Source: Globodera rostochiensis (Eukaryota; Nematoda; Chromadorea; Rhabditida; Heteroderidae). Taken from it: 64,000 nt of DNA. Below the pieces are notes generated by a model. The model was not told the origin of the DNA. It was given only the letters and a program-made list of their open reading frames with translations, and made no database searches. Positions 23,738 to 36,273 of this stretch are shown here, piece by piece; position 1 is the first letter of the stretch, and every line of letters begins with the position of its first letter. The translations under genes and the position numbers were made by a program. The stretch lies in the NCBI GenBank assembly GCA_018350325.1, contig JAEVLN010000015.1, positions 2,067,289 to 2,131,288 of the forward strand. Direction: 5' to 3'.

Positions 23738-26700
23738 ATGGATATGATCGGAGGAGGGGAACCATCGCTAAATGAACTGATTCGGAAAGTCCAGGTTTGG
23801 ATTACTATGGTCTGAAGAAAATAACGGTTGCTAATCATCAGGAGCTTGGTGCGATGTTCACCTCCAGCATGGAAAACTGCCAGCAGAACATCCATTCGCT
23901 GACCGGCGGGACATTGTTAGATGCCCAAACAGTGGCGAATATCGTAAAACAAAATTTAAAATTAGCATATAAATTCGATAAACAATGATTGGTCAGATTA
24001 CGGCAATGGTCACAACGATGGAATCGCCGTTTTCTTCGCAGAAAAACAATTGGGAATTGATGTTAGGTGCAGCTGGTGCATCGGCTGCTCTTCCTTACGA
24101 AGGCACAACTTTTGTGGCTGCAGTCAAAGCGGAGGTTTCTGGCCTCAGGAAAAAAGAAAATGAGTTTTCCCGTATAAGGCGCCCTCCCTCGACTGGCATG
24201 AAGTTTTTTCTGGACTGGGTTTGTTTTGGCTTTTTTTATAGTAAAACTAACAATTGCTTCCTTTCATCGCAGACAATCCGCACTTTCAAGTCCGTACTAA
24301 AGCTGGCCTTCAGCTTCTTACTCTTGTTCTCATCTCGGGAATCGCACCAAATCCATTCCCTGTCGGACTTCTCTACCGACCTTGGAGTGTTAACAAGCCC
24401 GGACAAGTTGGGGATTTAGATTAAGCACTCGTCCATAAAAATTAATATAATTTAATTAATTGATCAGCTGTCCTGGCTGACTCAAATCATCCATCATCCG
24501 GATGTGTTCAATGTTATCGACTATCCTCAGTAGATTTTTCTTACGACGTTACCCTCCGCCATTTGCCTCAATTTCAGCCATCCCGTCAATCTCAGCTGTC
24601 TTAAGGTCTTTCCGGACGAAAGGAACATCAGTGTGTGGAAATGTTTAGACCTTTTCGAGGTACTTGAAGAAGTCTAAACCCGTTCAAAATTGTAACAATT
24701 TAAGGTTCTTTTTCGACTCGGCGAAGTTCCCGCTCTCGATACGCATGTGCTCTTGTCTCTTCTCATCTTGTTTAAAAGTTTTGGCCATTTCCAGATACTT
24801 AGTCTGTTCCGCAGTCCTGGTCCTATGCTGACATGTCCTGACCTGCTCTTCCTGGGCATCGTGCAAATCAATGTCTATTTTTCTCGTGAAAAACATTACT
24901 TTTTATTTATTTCCGTCCTCAAATTTAATGTAAAAAAAGGATTAAATATTTTATAGTAAGTATTTACAACAATTCTGATTTAGACAACGTTTGTTGCTGT
25001 CCTTTAGATGCCGTCGAATCAACTGCGCGATTATATGCTAAAGTGTCTCATCTCCAGTTTATTGGCCGGGCATGCCAATACTGTTGCGGTTCTACAATTT
25101 GCGCTAAATCACGCAAAGAATAAAATGAATGATATTCTTCGGAATGCGATAGTCGTTTACTACTCACAAAACCTTGAGGTATATTCTAAACTTACACCCA
25201 AAGTTCATTTAAAATGAAAATTATTTTGAAAGGACCAAGGACGACTTACACGCATATTGGAAATTGCGCACGAGTTGAAAATACTTGGCGAACTACTGAG
25301 TATGACGCAATTTCCGTTCGTCATCGATTTGGCTACGCTCGCTGCGCGGAGAGATTACCTGAAGTTGGACAAATTTATCGAGGACAAATTGACAGAACAC
25401 GGGGAACGTTTTGCGCAAGACCTTTGTCACTATCTGCGTCGTAGATGCCCCGTTCTGACCAGCATAAATCCGCTAACGAACGACACTTTTCATTCAATGT
25501 TTTCCACACTGCAACAACGAGCTGCAGTTTGGCCAATGATCACTGCCGATCTTAATCAGTTAATCGCACAGATCAGCCGAGGAAAGGTCGTCGGTTTGGG
25601 CTTTTACTTTAACTCCCATTCATGATTTTCTAGGCAACACCGGCTGCTCAACAATTTGGAGGCGGTGGTGGTGTGAATCCGTTTGTGCCGCTAAAGGCGT
25701 CAGAGTCACGAGTGTTCGGTGGGTTTTATTTGATAATGTGAGCACATTATGAGAAACGGTCTTACCAATGCTTGGAATCTCGACCGCGGGGTTAATTGGA
25801 ATAGTAATAGAACTGGAGCCAAATCCTCCTTGCTCCGGAGTTACAGCAGAAAATTATAAAGCCGAATACATCAAACATTTCATCGATATTATAGCAAACA
25901 CTCCATCAGCGGGAGGCGCAAATCCATTCACACTGTTTCAACACCAACGCGACCAACAACAAATTATGCGCAGCATTCGTTCAACTCCAGGCTCAGATTT
26001 TCATGAATTTCGCCTTCCTTCCTCCCAAATACCTTCTACAAGTCCGAGCAATCAACCTATCGAATTTGGAGGTAGAAGAGATTCGAGATTCTTTTACCTG
26101 GATCGATTTTTAGCACATTTCGGAATTTGGTTAACAAATATTTAGGGATTTTGCACATATTTCCGGGCCATAATTCAAATTTCTACATGTTTAGACGACT
26201 TAACAAATGCAGTGTTCAGTGAAGATATACAGGAAGAAGCAAATTCGTACTTTCAGCAGGTGGGCCATCAATGCTTGAACTGGCCTATTCGCTTCTTTTT
26301 GTTTAGATTTATGCTCCGAATGGCCGCATGTCAGTCAACGATTTTATCGTCAAGCTAAAAGGTTTTCGGCATTCTGGAAACATCAAGGAACGCGTAAGTG
26401 ATTTATGCCAAATTGTTGAACATAAGCTGCACATTTACCAGGAATTGCTGCTTTGTGTCGTAAAGAATCTGTTTGATGAGTATCGTTTTTTTCGAGAATA
26501 TCCAGAAAGAGAACTCCGAACTACGGCTGAAGTTTATGGGGGGATCATCCGTGAAGGGATTGTTTTGTACGTTTTATTTTTAGATGATAAATATAATTGT
26601 TGGTCTTAGAATTTAATGATTCTTTTTATGCGTGCTTATCCAACTCGTTTAGGAATATTCAATTTGCAACTGCCATCCGACGTGTGATTGAATCGCTGAA

Positions 26701-29700
26701 TGACGAACCCGGGAGTATGCTTTGGACCTTTGGGATTGTGGCACTCAATGCCTGTCGCGCGTGCCTTTATAAGTACCCGAAAGTGTGTCACATGGTCGCC
26801 AGCACAAATAGCTATGGTCGATTTCCGCCGGGGCTCAGAGACTTTGTCAATGCCGGATCACTTGGCCAATTGCCAATGAGCCACACAACGGAGCACGACG
26901 TCGGCCTTTGGTCGGCCAACCAACAGCAGTCGTTTTTCTCTCCCGGTGACTTTAGCGTCCCAATTGTGCCAACTCAAATTCCTATGACGTCCGTTGGTAC
27001 TGCTAGCAACATTAAATTTCCTGCGCCGAGAGGGACAAGCTCGGTAGAAATTGAGATTTATTTAAAACATTTGTTAAGTCAATTTTTAGGGGAACTCCAT
27101 TCTGAATGTCACCAATGTGGACACGCTCATTTCTGCAACCGAACGTGAAGGTATTCAAGTGAAGCAGCCATCCCAGACAGTTTTTGAAAAGGTTGCATTT
27201 ATTTGCAATAATCTGTGCACCAACAATTTGATGGATAAGGTTCGTCTTAAATAGAAAACTGTACGGAACCAAAAAACAATTTAGACCCAAGAATTGAACG
27301 ATTTGATTCGTGAGAATAGCGAAGATTTTTTACAATGGTTTGCACAATATCTCGTTATGAAGCGCGTCACCGTAGAACACAATTTTCAACAACTCTACAA
27401 CAGCTTTCTTGTGTTGATCAACAACACTTCATTGGATGGTTACACCAAAAAAGAGACATATCGCAACATTAACATCCTTCTCCAAAGTGACAAACGACAA
27501 GCCGTATCAAACTTTGGTGATCGTCAATTGCTGAAGAATCTGGGCCATTGGCTGGGCATCATAACCATCGGACGGGACCGTCCAATTTTGAGCAAGGACT
27601 TGGACCTGAAATATTTACTTTTTGAAGCCTTCTACAAGGGACAACAGGAGCTGCTTTATATCGTTCCGTTTGTGGTCAAATGTATCACTTCCAGCGCCAA
27701 AAGTCAGCTGTTCGGTCCGAACTGTGGCTGGATTTATGCGCTTCTGAAAGTGCTAGCGGAAATACATAATGAACCCGACTTGAAGTTGAATTTGCGTTTT
27801 GAAATTGAAGTGCTCTGCAAGGAGCTGAACGTCGACTTGAGAAGCATCGAGGTTGGAAGCTATCTGAAGGAACAGCGACGTTTGGTAATGCCAGTGTTGA
27901 ATTAGCCTTCTACTGTTTTTTGTTTTTAAGCCTCAACTTGTACCGCCAGTCAAGCACGATGGGCCCTCTCCGATTTTGTCTCAACATCAGTTTGCGTCTA
28001 ATATGCCACTTCCACCGTCAATCGGGGCTGGGATTCCCGCAGAGATGCACAGCACCGATTATACGCAGAGCGACTTATCGAACATGCTCACCGCATTGAG
28101 CATCTCCAGAAAGGATTCGCCCGCTGGACTTGCTCCTGGCGCCTCTCTGGCCCAACAACAGCAACAAATTGCATCATTGCAAACATCGAAACAGCAATTT
28201 CAACAGTCCCATCAGACGCTTCCGACCTTCAATTACGCGGACAACGCCTTCTACACTCAAGCTGGTCGTACTTTGCCGTTTCACTGGCATTTATTTAAAT
28301 TTTTAAGGACTTTTGCAAAACATCGCTATTCCGCAGCATCTGCTACTCTTTCAAATGCAACCACAGCTTAAGATGATATGCAAAACTGCAGTAATTCATG
28401 CAATTAGAGAGCTCATCGGTAATTTTGACCGTTGTAAATTCTAGTTGTTTTTTTCCTAATTTGGGTGGTATCGCGGACCGTTCAATAAGCGTTGCGATCA
28501 CAGCGACTGAGCAAATTTGTCGCAAGGACTTCAGCATGGATCCAAATGAACAAAATTTGCGTCGCGCAGCACACCAAATGATGCGCTCGATGACTGCAGC
28601 TATTGCCTCCATTACTTGTCGCGAGCCGCTGTTCACACAGATGATCGGGATTTTGAAGCAGGTTTTGGCCAACGCGATGGGAAATGTTGTGACCGGAAGT
28701 GACCAAGCGCGAATGGTCGAGGAGGCGGCCATCTCTGTTACTGAAACGAATATCACTGTTGCCACCAATTTCATCGTGAAAAGCACCTGCGAAAGGGCAG
28801 TTGCTGACGTGGAAAAGCGACTGGAGCCTGAATATGTTATGCGAAAATCCGCATCCGAAGATCGACCGTTTCAGACGGACTCGGACATAACTGAGATGAG
28901 CGAAAAGGTACCGATACTGATTCGACTGCAGGAAGCGCCGGTCAGTGAGACAATGATGAAGGTGTACGACGACTACTCATCGTATGTTTTTTTGCATTTA
29001 ACGGAACGTGATTTCAAAAATTAAGTAAAATTTGTGGATTCAAACCGCTTGGGCCGGATGATCGCTTCGTTGAGTTTACGCGTAGAGGTCAGATGACCAC
29101 TCCGGCAGCTCCATCCAGAACTCCGACCAATGCACTCGCTCCGCCTTTCATCCCGTCCACCAATCAGATGATCATGTCGGATGTTCGGCCCCCAACAACC
29201 ACTCTCCATAGCGTTATCCCTTCGCAACATCCACCGCCCATCGAGCATTCGACCGCAATTATTTCTGGTGAAAGAATGCCGCTTCCACCGGGCGTGTTCC
29301 CAGAAGACCAAGGATTCTATGCAGCTCCAGTCGGCGGGTTGGGAATTCGAAAGTTGAATGAAGACCAGATTCTGCAAAACAAAGTGGAGAGCATTCTCCG
29401 AGAATGGATCGGCATTTGTTACACTCCGATGGCACAAAAGGACCCACAACATGCGCTCGCTTGTATCGTCCAAATGGTGGGTTCTGCTCGTCGGGCATTA
29501 AACCCCCAATTAGGGTTGGATTAATTCACGCCCGGACCCAATCAGAAACATTCAATTGATCCATGTCTTATTAGATGCACGACAATGGCGTTCTCGCAAC
29601 GGATGAAATGATAACGAAGTTTTTCCGCCACTGTGCCGAAATTTGTTTTGACGTTTCTTATCGGTTGTTAAAGAATGAAAATTCGGGCCAATCAACAATA

Positions 29701-31506
29701 GTTCGCCAACGCTGTTATTATACTCTCGATGCCTTTACCAAACTAACTTGGTAATGATCCGGGGTTAATTAATATAATGAATCCGGGGGTCTCGATTAAT
29801 TTAAATCTAATCTTTAGTTTGATGGTCAAATACAGCGATGGTCAACATCATTCGACGAAAGTTAATTTATTGAAAAAGGTTCTTACAATTCTGACGAATG
29901 CGCTGAACAAGGACCACGAACAGCGGAAATTCGATTTTAACGGTCTTCCATTTCACCGGATCCTCATCATCATGTTCAACGAGCTGACCGCCCCCGATCC
30001 TGTGCTTGATTCCATTCAATGGAACATCCTGGAGTCTTTTGGGTACTTTTTGTGGTATTAATTAATTTCTAACACTATCGAGTTTTTGTTATTTTTTCCA
30101 TTTTCGTGTTCTATAAACCCCCTCGTTAGGCAAGCGCTGTTTTTGCTGCAGCCTCGGCGTGTGCCCGGTTTTACATTTCATTGGCTGGACATAATTGGCC
30201 ATCGAAACTTCATCGGTCGTCTTCTTTCGGAGAGCCAAGATTTGACCCGCACGGGCGCGATGTACACTCAGCTCATTTTGTGTCATCTCAAATTTTTGGC
30301 GCCTTTCTTGCGCAACGTCCAACTGCCAAAGCCGATTGCTTACATTTATAAGGGCACTCTGAGGGTTCTGCTGGTGATTCTGCATGATTTTCCGGGTTTT
30401 AGTGATATTTTATTCTCAAATAATTCGCTATTTTAAGAGATTCTTTGCGAATATCACTATGTGCTTTGTGACGTTATTCCGGCAAATTGTGTTCAATTGC
30501 GCAATTTGATACTCAGCGCTTATCCGCGCGACATGCGTCTGCCTGACCCTTTCACGGAGACATTAGCTCGAGTAAATTCAACCCAATTGAGCATTTAAAT
30601 GAATTTTGGATTTCAGATTGAGAATCTGCCTGAGATGAGCAACAACCCTAAAACTCATCGCGAAATGACCAACATCATTCCAAAGGAGCTCCGTCAGCGA
30701 TTGGACGACTACCTGGAGACACGCTCCGTTAGCTACCTTTCCGACCTGCCCAGCATGCTACTTTTTGCGCCCCAACAACAAACTCCTTCGTCGCACTCGC
30801 CAAGTTCAAAGTACGCCATCAGTGTGGTCAACGCAGTCGTGATGTATGTTGGAGTACGTGCCATTGACTCCATCCACGACAAAGGACAGCGCATTTCCAC
30901 GGACACCATTGCACACACCGCCTTCATGGACATTTTCCAGAATTTGGCTGTCTCACTGTGCACCGAAGGTATTTAGACTAGAGATTGGACATGAGGACTG
31001 ATCGAGAATCCCGATCGGTCCGATCTCTAATTTAGACTTTGTCATATGGTTTTATGTTATCGTTGTAATTCGTTCTTAGGCCGCTATTTGTTGTTTAACG
31101 CCATCGCCAACCAACTCCGTTACCCTAACTCTCACACACATTACTTCAGCTGCACGCTGCTTTACCTTTTCTTAGGCGCCAATTCTGAACACATCCAGGA
31201 ACAGATCACTCGGTGATTAATAATGTTAGAAATTGCAGTAAAGACGTTATTTTCAGAATTCTTTTCGAACGACTTGTTGCCCTTCGTCCACACCCTTGGG
31301 GGTTGTTGATAACCTTTATCGAGCTTATTCGGAATCTGCGTTATGGCTTTTGGAAACATGACTTCGTACGTTGTGCCACAGAAATCGAACGGTTGAAAAA
31401 AATTTTGAGTGCCCTATCATTCGTTATCATTTTTAGCTTGTTCCTCAGTGTTGCCAATTCATGCAGCGTGAGCGGTCCAGAAAATAATCACTCTAACGGG
31501 ATTTAA
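23738..31506 (+). CDS. CNOT1: CCR4-NOT complex scaffold CNOT1 (Not1), lacking the usual N-terminal region
   Basis: CNOT1 is the scaffold of the main mRNA deadenylase. The start at 23738 gives [10 protein letters not shown] joined to [20 protein letters not shown], which aligns with about residue 245 of vertebrate CNOT1, so the first ~240 residues are missing. Then come [31 protein letters not shown] (24350-24460), [20 protein letters not shown], and [20 protein letters not shown] (25320-25380). [19 protein letters not shown] precedes [16 protein letters not shown] and the CAF1-binding MIF4G part ([19 protein letters not shown] to [16 protein letters not shown], 27290-27860). The CAF40-binding block has [20 protein letters not shown] (28560-28630). 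The Not1 C-terminal domain (29570-31506) includes [69 protein letters not shown] and [19 protein letters not shown]. Many introns are 45-60 nt, several stop-free and of 3n length. Roughly 2,000 residues. Confidence 0.93.
30979..31030. repeat. Short palindrome flanked by 7-bp direct repeats in a CNOT1 intron
   Basis: TAGAGATTGGAC (30979-30990) is inverted as GTCCGATCTCTA (31018-31029) with one mismatch in 12. The copy TTTAGAC lies immediately on the left (30972-30978) and again on the right (31031-31037). That arrangement looks like a tiny non-autonomous insertion with a target duplication. It sits in the intron just after the exon ending [10 protein letters not shown]. Confidence 0.55.
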
Positions 31507-31933
31507 ATTATGCTTAATCATAACTTTGTTTATTCGACTATTTCTCAACCCGTTTCAGCCTGTCGTATTTTCGCTTTTTTACATTTGTAGCATTTCTATT
31601 CACAATCAGCCCAAGATCATTGTTACCTCGGGTAATGTAAGATAACGGAGAGTGTGGTTGATAAATACCTGATTCTTTTGCAATACAACGGAGACTATTC
31701 GTTCTTTGTTCACGAAAAAGTAGTGATAGTGCACGGCCCAACAGAGAAATTAAAATATTTACACAATTACTTTCTGCGAAGGTTAATCGAAATGCGCCCA
31801 ATTCATTTTTAAAATGTTTAATGGGTATGCAAACAAATAAAAACAACTTAAAATTAAACCTAAGAATCGGCGCGAAATTATATAAACATGTAGCGAATGA
31901 ATTATCGTTTATCCCGCGAAGTAAGGGAATGAT
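31507..31933. other. Convergent spacer between CNOT1 and the dipeptidase
   Basis: AT-rich sequence between two convergent stop codons. Open frames on the minus strand (31538-31846) have no recognisable content. It holds the 3' UTRs of both genes. Confidence 0.45.
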
Positions 31934-34326
31934 TCAGATTTTGGCGCATTCCAGAATGTAAGCCGCAAACACTTTCATTCCGTTCACGTAGTTGGACACG
32001 TTCAGCTTCTCATTCTGAATTCTCTTCGTGAATTTACAGTCTCCCTCCGAATGACCTGCGAGTGCGCCATGTCGTCAGAAGCCCCCATCGGCAATAACAT
32101 CACGTTCTTTCCCATGTTCTAAAAATGCGGTGAGTTTTTTCTTTCCAAAAGACTGGGGAACCTGAAAGGTCAGCGCGACCGGAATGGAGCCGCCCTCCCT
32201 TAAAGATTTTTGATTCGCGTTTCTTCTGTTGCGTTATTGACCGACAAAGTGTTCAAATTCGCCTTACCTTGTGAAGTCGGGCTCCACTCCATAGACTAAA
32301 AGAAAATTTTATTCCGACCAGCTTTTTTGTTGGGAAACTCTCGTTAGGCAAAAAGTACATATGCTCTTAACCAGGGTTGCCAAGCCGTACTTTTTTGATT
32401 CCGATCATGAATATGCCAAAAAGTAATACATTAAAGCGAATCTTTTTACTACGTTGTAGTTTTTTCAGAAACTTATCGGCAACTCCGTCTTAACCATAGC
32501 GTTTCTGTGCTTTCCTACCTTTTTTGATCGCTTTAACGCCCGCCTGAAAATGTGGGTGCTTGAAGTCGCCGAGCCAAGCCAACGAGGAGCCGCCCATGGG
32601 CAGAATACTTTGGGAGGGAGCAACGAATGAATTGGAGACGTTCTTTGAACCCTTCCGACTCGACGAACTTCATTTTGTTGGGAGAGGCACGGCTCTTCCA
32701 CACTTCGGTGACGTGAGCAACCACCGCCTTGTCCACCTCCTCCGGGGTCATGTGGGGGACAATTCTAAATGGCAGCAATGCCTTCGCATGCCCAAAGCAA
32801 AGAACGGATAAGGCAGGACCTGATGCTAAACTTGCCGATCACTTTTGACGGAATCACCGTCTTTAAACCCTTGCCAGAGAATGCGCCCTCAATACCTGGT
32901 AAAATATAGATTAAATCAAAAATGTCAAACAAAAAGCAATTAAATGTAAAATCAAAATTTCTGTTGCACCATGAATGGATAGAGACGGCTGACGCCAGCG
33001 CCTCATCAAAATTTCCTTTGGATCATCCGATGTCAGCTTCTCAACGCCAATGTCCGTTTTGAGCCCTTCCTGAAGGGAAGTGCAAACAAAATTCAAGAAT
33101 AAAGCGATACAATCGCCACCCCCCCCCCCCTCTTTTACCAAGTCAAAATCGATCTTGGCATAAAGACTGCGCTCCTCCTCAGTCAGCTTTGCCACCATTT
33201 TGTCAATGCCTTTGACGAGAATGGTTCCCTTTGAGTCGCTCAGCTGACTGAGCAACCAGCAAAGGTCGTTCATGGGCTCGTGACTAAAGACACAAAGCGT
33301 GAGTAACTTCTAAAGAGTGGGAGAACGAACATCGTCCCTCCGTACAGTCCGGAGTGCAGGTCCTGGTTGGGTGCAGTGATTTCGAGGGTAAAGGGCGAAA
33401 GTCCGCTGGAAATTGATCAATGTTTTGATGCTTATTTTATATAAATAAAAAGGAATTCACCGAAGACCGTAAGTGATGCATGGCTTTTGCTTGCCGAGCC
33501 AGTAATTGTCCGAAATGCACACAAAATCGACGTCGGAAAGAAAACTTTTGTACTTCTCGAGGCATTCATCCAACCCTTCGGAGCCGCTCTCCTCCATCCC
33601 TTCGAACACAAACTGAACGAACGATAGAACAAACATCCGTCCGTCAACGCACCTTCATGTTGATGGGCATGTCGATGCCGAGTCCTTGCATGGTTTCGAT
33701 CACATTCAACCAACCGAGCACGGGCCCCTTGTCATCTGTAGAGCCACGTCCGAACAATTTCCCTTCCTTTTCAACGAGTTTGAACGGCTCCGTGTTCCTG
33801 AATCATCTTTGTCTGTTCGGAAGTTGTGTTCATCTCTTAAAAGTCACCATCCATCCTCAAGCATGGCCGGCTGCACGTCCAAATGTCCGTAGACCAAAAG
33901 GGTCCGTTTTTTCATGTCGTTGCCTAATGTGCCAAACAAAATCGGTGGCAAAGGGATTGTTGACCCATCGGGCAAAGTTTCCACCTCAAGAGGATTTTCT
34001 TAAAAAAGGAAATCAGGTCCCCATTATTTAAGCATCAAACTCACCCATCTTTTGGCACGAAATCCCCAAGTTCGTCATTAGCTAAAATTACACAATTTTT
34101 GCCAGTCTGTCCCTTATTCTCAGGGCACCTTTTCGGTCCAGTCGACCATTCGAAAGACTTCTTGACGATATTCCACGCTGGGGGAGACGCTGGGAATCGC
34201 AACGGCCTCAGCCAACCGTTCAATCAACTTCGATGTACATTTGTCTATTTGCCTGAATTTGAACCAGTTCAGTCAGCCAATTTTAAACATCCACGGGACT
34301 TACGCTGCAATGGAATCGTAAGACAT
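31934..34326 (-). CDS. CNDP2: Cytosolic non-specific dipeptidase, M20 family (CNDP2-like)
   Basis: CNDP2 is a metal-dependent M20 peptidase that cleaves dipeptides in the cytosol. The first exon is tiny, MSYDSIAA at 34326, followed by [19 protein letters not shown] and [19 protein letters not shown]. The metal-site region is intact: [20 protein letters not shown] strand, [38 protein letters not shown] (33870-33680), [19 protein letters not shown], and [20 protein letters not shown] (33470-33540). The dimerisation part has [16 protein letters not shown], then [69 protein letters not shown] with [12 protein letters not shown], and [19 protein letters not shown] 41-nt intron joins this to [20 protein letters not shown] and the stop at 31934. 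The length, near 475 residues, fits. Confidence 0.93.
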
Positions 34327-35314
34327 TTTTCGATAAAAACTTTTGATGAGTTAATTTACAAAAAAACAATGAGTTGGGTTAAGAAAATGGCTGAAATTGA
34401 TTTAATGGGAAGTATTTTTTAGGTATTGTTTATGACAAAATTGTAGCCAAAATAGAGGGCAAAACACCGAGCATGCCTAAAGAAAGACTACTCAAACTAA
34501 CTCCCAACCAAAGATTTAGCAGAGAAATTCAGGGGTAGGTTGGCAGAAAAACAAAAAAAAAATAATCCCAGTTGAGGAGGGAGGGAGGGGAGGCATTCCC
34601 TAACCCCTAACCCCTTCCACCTTTCAACACGGGTACAAAATTAACTTCGGACATAAGGATAAATAAAATAATTCACGAGGTTTTTTAAGGATTGGGAGGG
34701 GGGGGGGCTCCTAAAATTTTAAGGTTTTAAAATTAGTCCCAGACAATATTAGCAAAATGATCCAGGAAAACCTAAGATTAAGGGTCACATTTAAATGAAA
34801 AATGTCAAAGTCAATTGATACTGTCAGATAAAATCAGCAGCAATTAAATATAAGAGGGAAAATTCTCTGTGTAATAAACAAATTTTGTCTTATCTTGCAA
34901 CTCTGACGGCGGTGAAAGGCACAGACTTGCACAAATTGGGCTGATAAGGAAAGATTGGTCGGAGAGTTTGCTGTCAGTGGTCAGCGATAGCATTTCTTTG
35001 CTTTGCTGGGTGCAATCGCCCAACAAAAAGTTGTGAATTTGGCTGACAAGGAATTGCTGAGATTGGGAAGCGTAAACGCAGAAACTCGGGGGGGGGAGGG
35101 AGTCTGACGGCCGACAGAAAATGTTTAGAAATATTAATGACGATTATTAAGGAATTGAAAAGATCTCAGCAAAATTTGAGCCAATTTCCAAAATAAACAT
35201 TTCAAAATTTTAACTTATTTTGTAGAAAAAATAGTCTTTTGGAAAATATTTATTTTGAGTGAGATTCGCCAATGTCAAAATTCGCCCGTAAGAAAACAGA
35301 AATTTGAATTATTT
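34327..35314. other. Intergenic region without a supported gene
   Basis: AT-rich DNA with poly-G runs at about 34697-34706 and 35089-35096. I searched the minus strand for the missing C-terminal half of the troponin-T-like gene and found no exon with its usual charged helices. Confidence 0.4.
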
Positions 35315-35842
35315 TTAATAATTGAGCAATTCGCACACCTTGGCTTTCTCCTGCTGCGCTTTGTTTGTCCCTTTGCGCAGGATGGACCCACCGGACTCCG
35401 TCTTCTGCCCCGTCTCGCCGGCGCCTTCACTTTTGTTGACGACAAAATTTCGTCCCGGCGGCGTTCCCTCGCCGACTCCCCCGACAAAGGCCCCGGCCAT
35501 CATCAGCTGACGCTTCCGCTTGTCCTCCTCGCGCTTCGTCTTGTCCACCTCCGCCTTGGCCTTACGCTCCTCCTGAAATGCTTATGCCATGCTTTTCGGC
35601 GAAAAACGCTCCCCCCCCCCCCTCCAACCGACTTCGTCTTTGCGTCTCCGCTCTTCGTCTTGGCGTCTCCGCGCCGCCATCTCCGCCTCCTCCCGCTTAC
35701 GCTCCTCTTTCCGCCGTAACTGCCGCTCTCTCAGCTCCGACAATTCTTTGTCCATTTGGTCCTTTTCCTGCCGCCTTTTCTGTTCAAAGTCCAAAAGTTT
35801 GGCCGCCTCCTCCTCCTCGTGCCGTTTCTTCGCTGCCATCAT
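35315..35842 (-). CDS. Troponin-T-like segment (N-terminal/middle part only)
   Basis: Two exons encode a strongly charged helix typical of muscle troponin T. Exon 1 (about 35614-35845) reads [20 protein letters not shown], then [40 protein letters not shown] and QDEERRRK. After an intron with a 12-base poly-C tract (+ strand), exon 2 gives [20 protein letters not shown] and then [20 protein letters not shown] with RNFVV, the 'MMAG(S/A)F...NFV' motif of invertebrate troponin T. The frame then diverges and either stops at 35315 or uses a GTGTGC donor at 35338. Neither the acidic N-terminus nor the C-terminal region that binds tropomyosin, TnI and TnC is found nearby. It may be a gene with distant exons, a partial duplicate or a pseudogene. 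Confidence 0.5.
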
Positions 35843-36273
35843 TGCCTTTAAAAACACAAAATTTATCCTGATGGCTTTTAGCAAGCGTAAACATATGAAA
35901 TGCCTGTGACTGAATGTTTCTTTTTAATTTAGGATTTTATCGAATTTGCCAAATTATCATTTTGTGAAATGTCCGGACAAATAAAGACTCCTGACTTTCT
36001 TTGTTGAGAGGAATTAATAAAGAAAGAATGACGAATTTTGAAGGTTTTAATGAAAAAATTGACTGTTGGGTTTTTGTTTGGGGTTTTTTGGTCAAAATTT
36101 TAAGTAAAAGTCAATATCTAAATCTCGTCCCTAGTTATAACATCGCTAAAACGGCCGGCGCTAAACTGTTCCGGTTCATAAACTTGTATGGCATGCTGAT
36201 AGCCGAAGACCAAAGTGTTCTGTGGATAAAATGCTATTCCGTCCTTTCCACATTTGCAATTTTTTTTTAGAAA
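35843..36273. other. Spacer upstream of the SLC36 gene
   Basis: No gene is seen. Just before the SLC36 start is a run of nine T followed by AGAAAATG, a strong acceptor-like sequence that could take a spliced leader. Confidence 0.45.

Noticed and set aside
24684..24896. Minus-strand frame that looks like a charged helical protein inside CNOT1
   Set aside because: The opposite strand carries the real CNOT1 exon ([20 protein letters not shown]), which aligns with the conserved 'HCPDMLVLALLQIN' region; the minus frame is its shadow.
33480..34031. 183-codon plus-strand frame over the dipeptidase gene
   Set aside because: It is antisense to conserved M20 peptidase exons with catalytic motifs.
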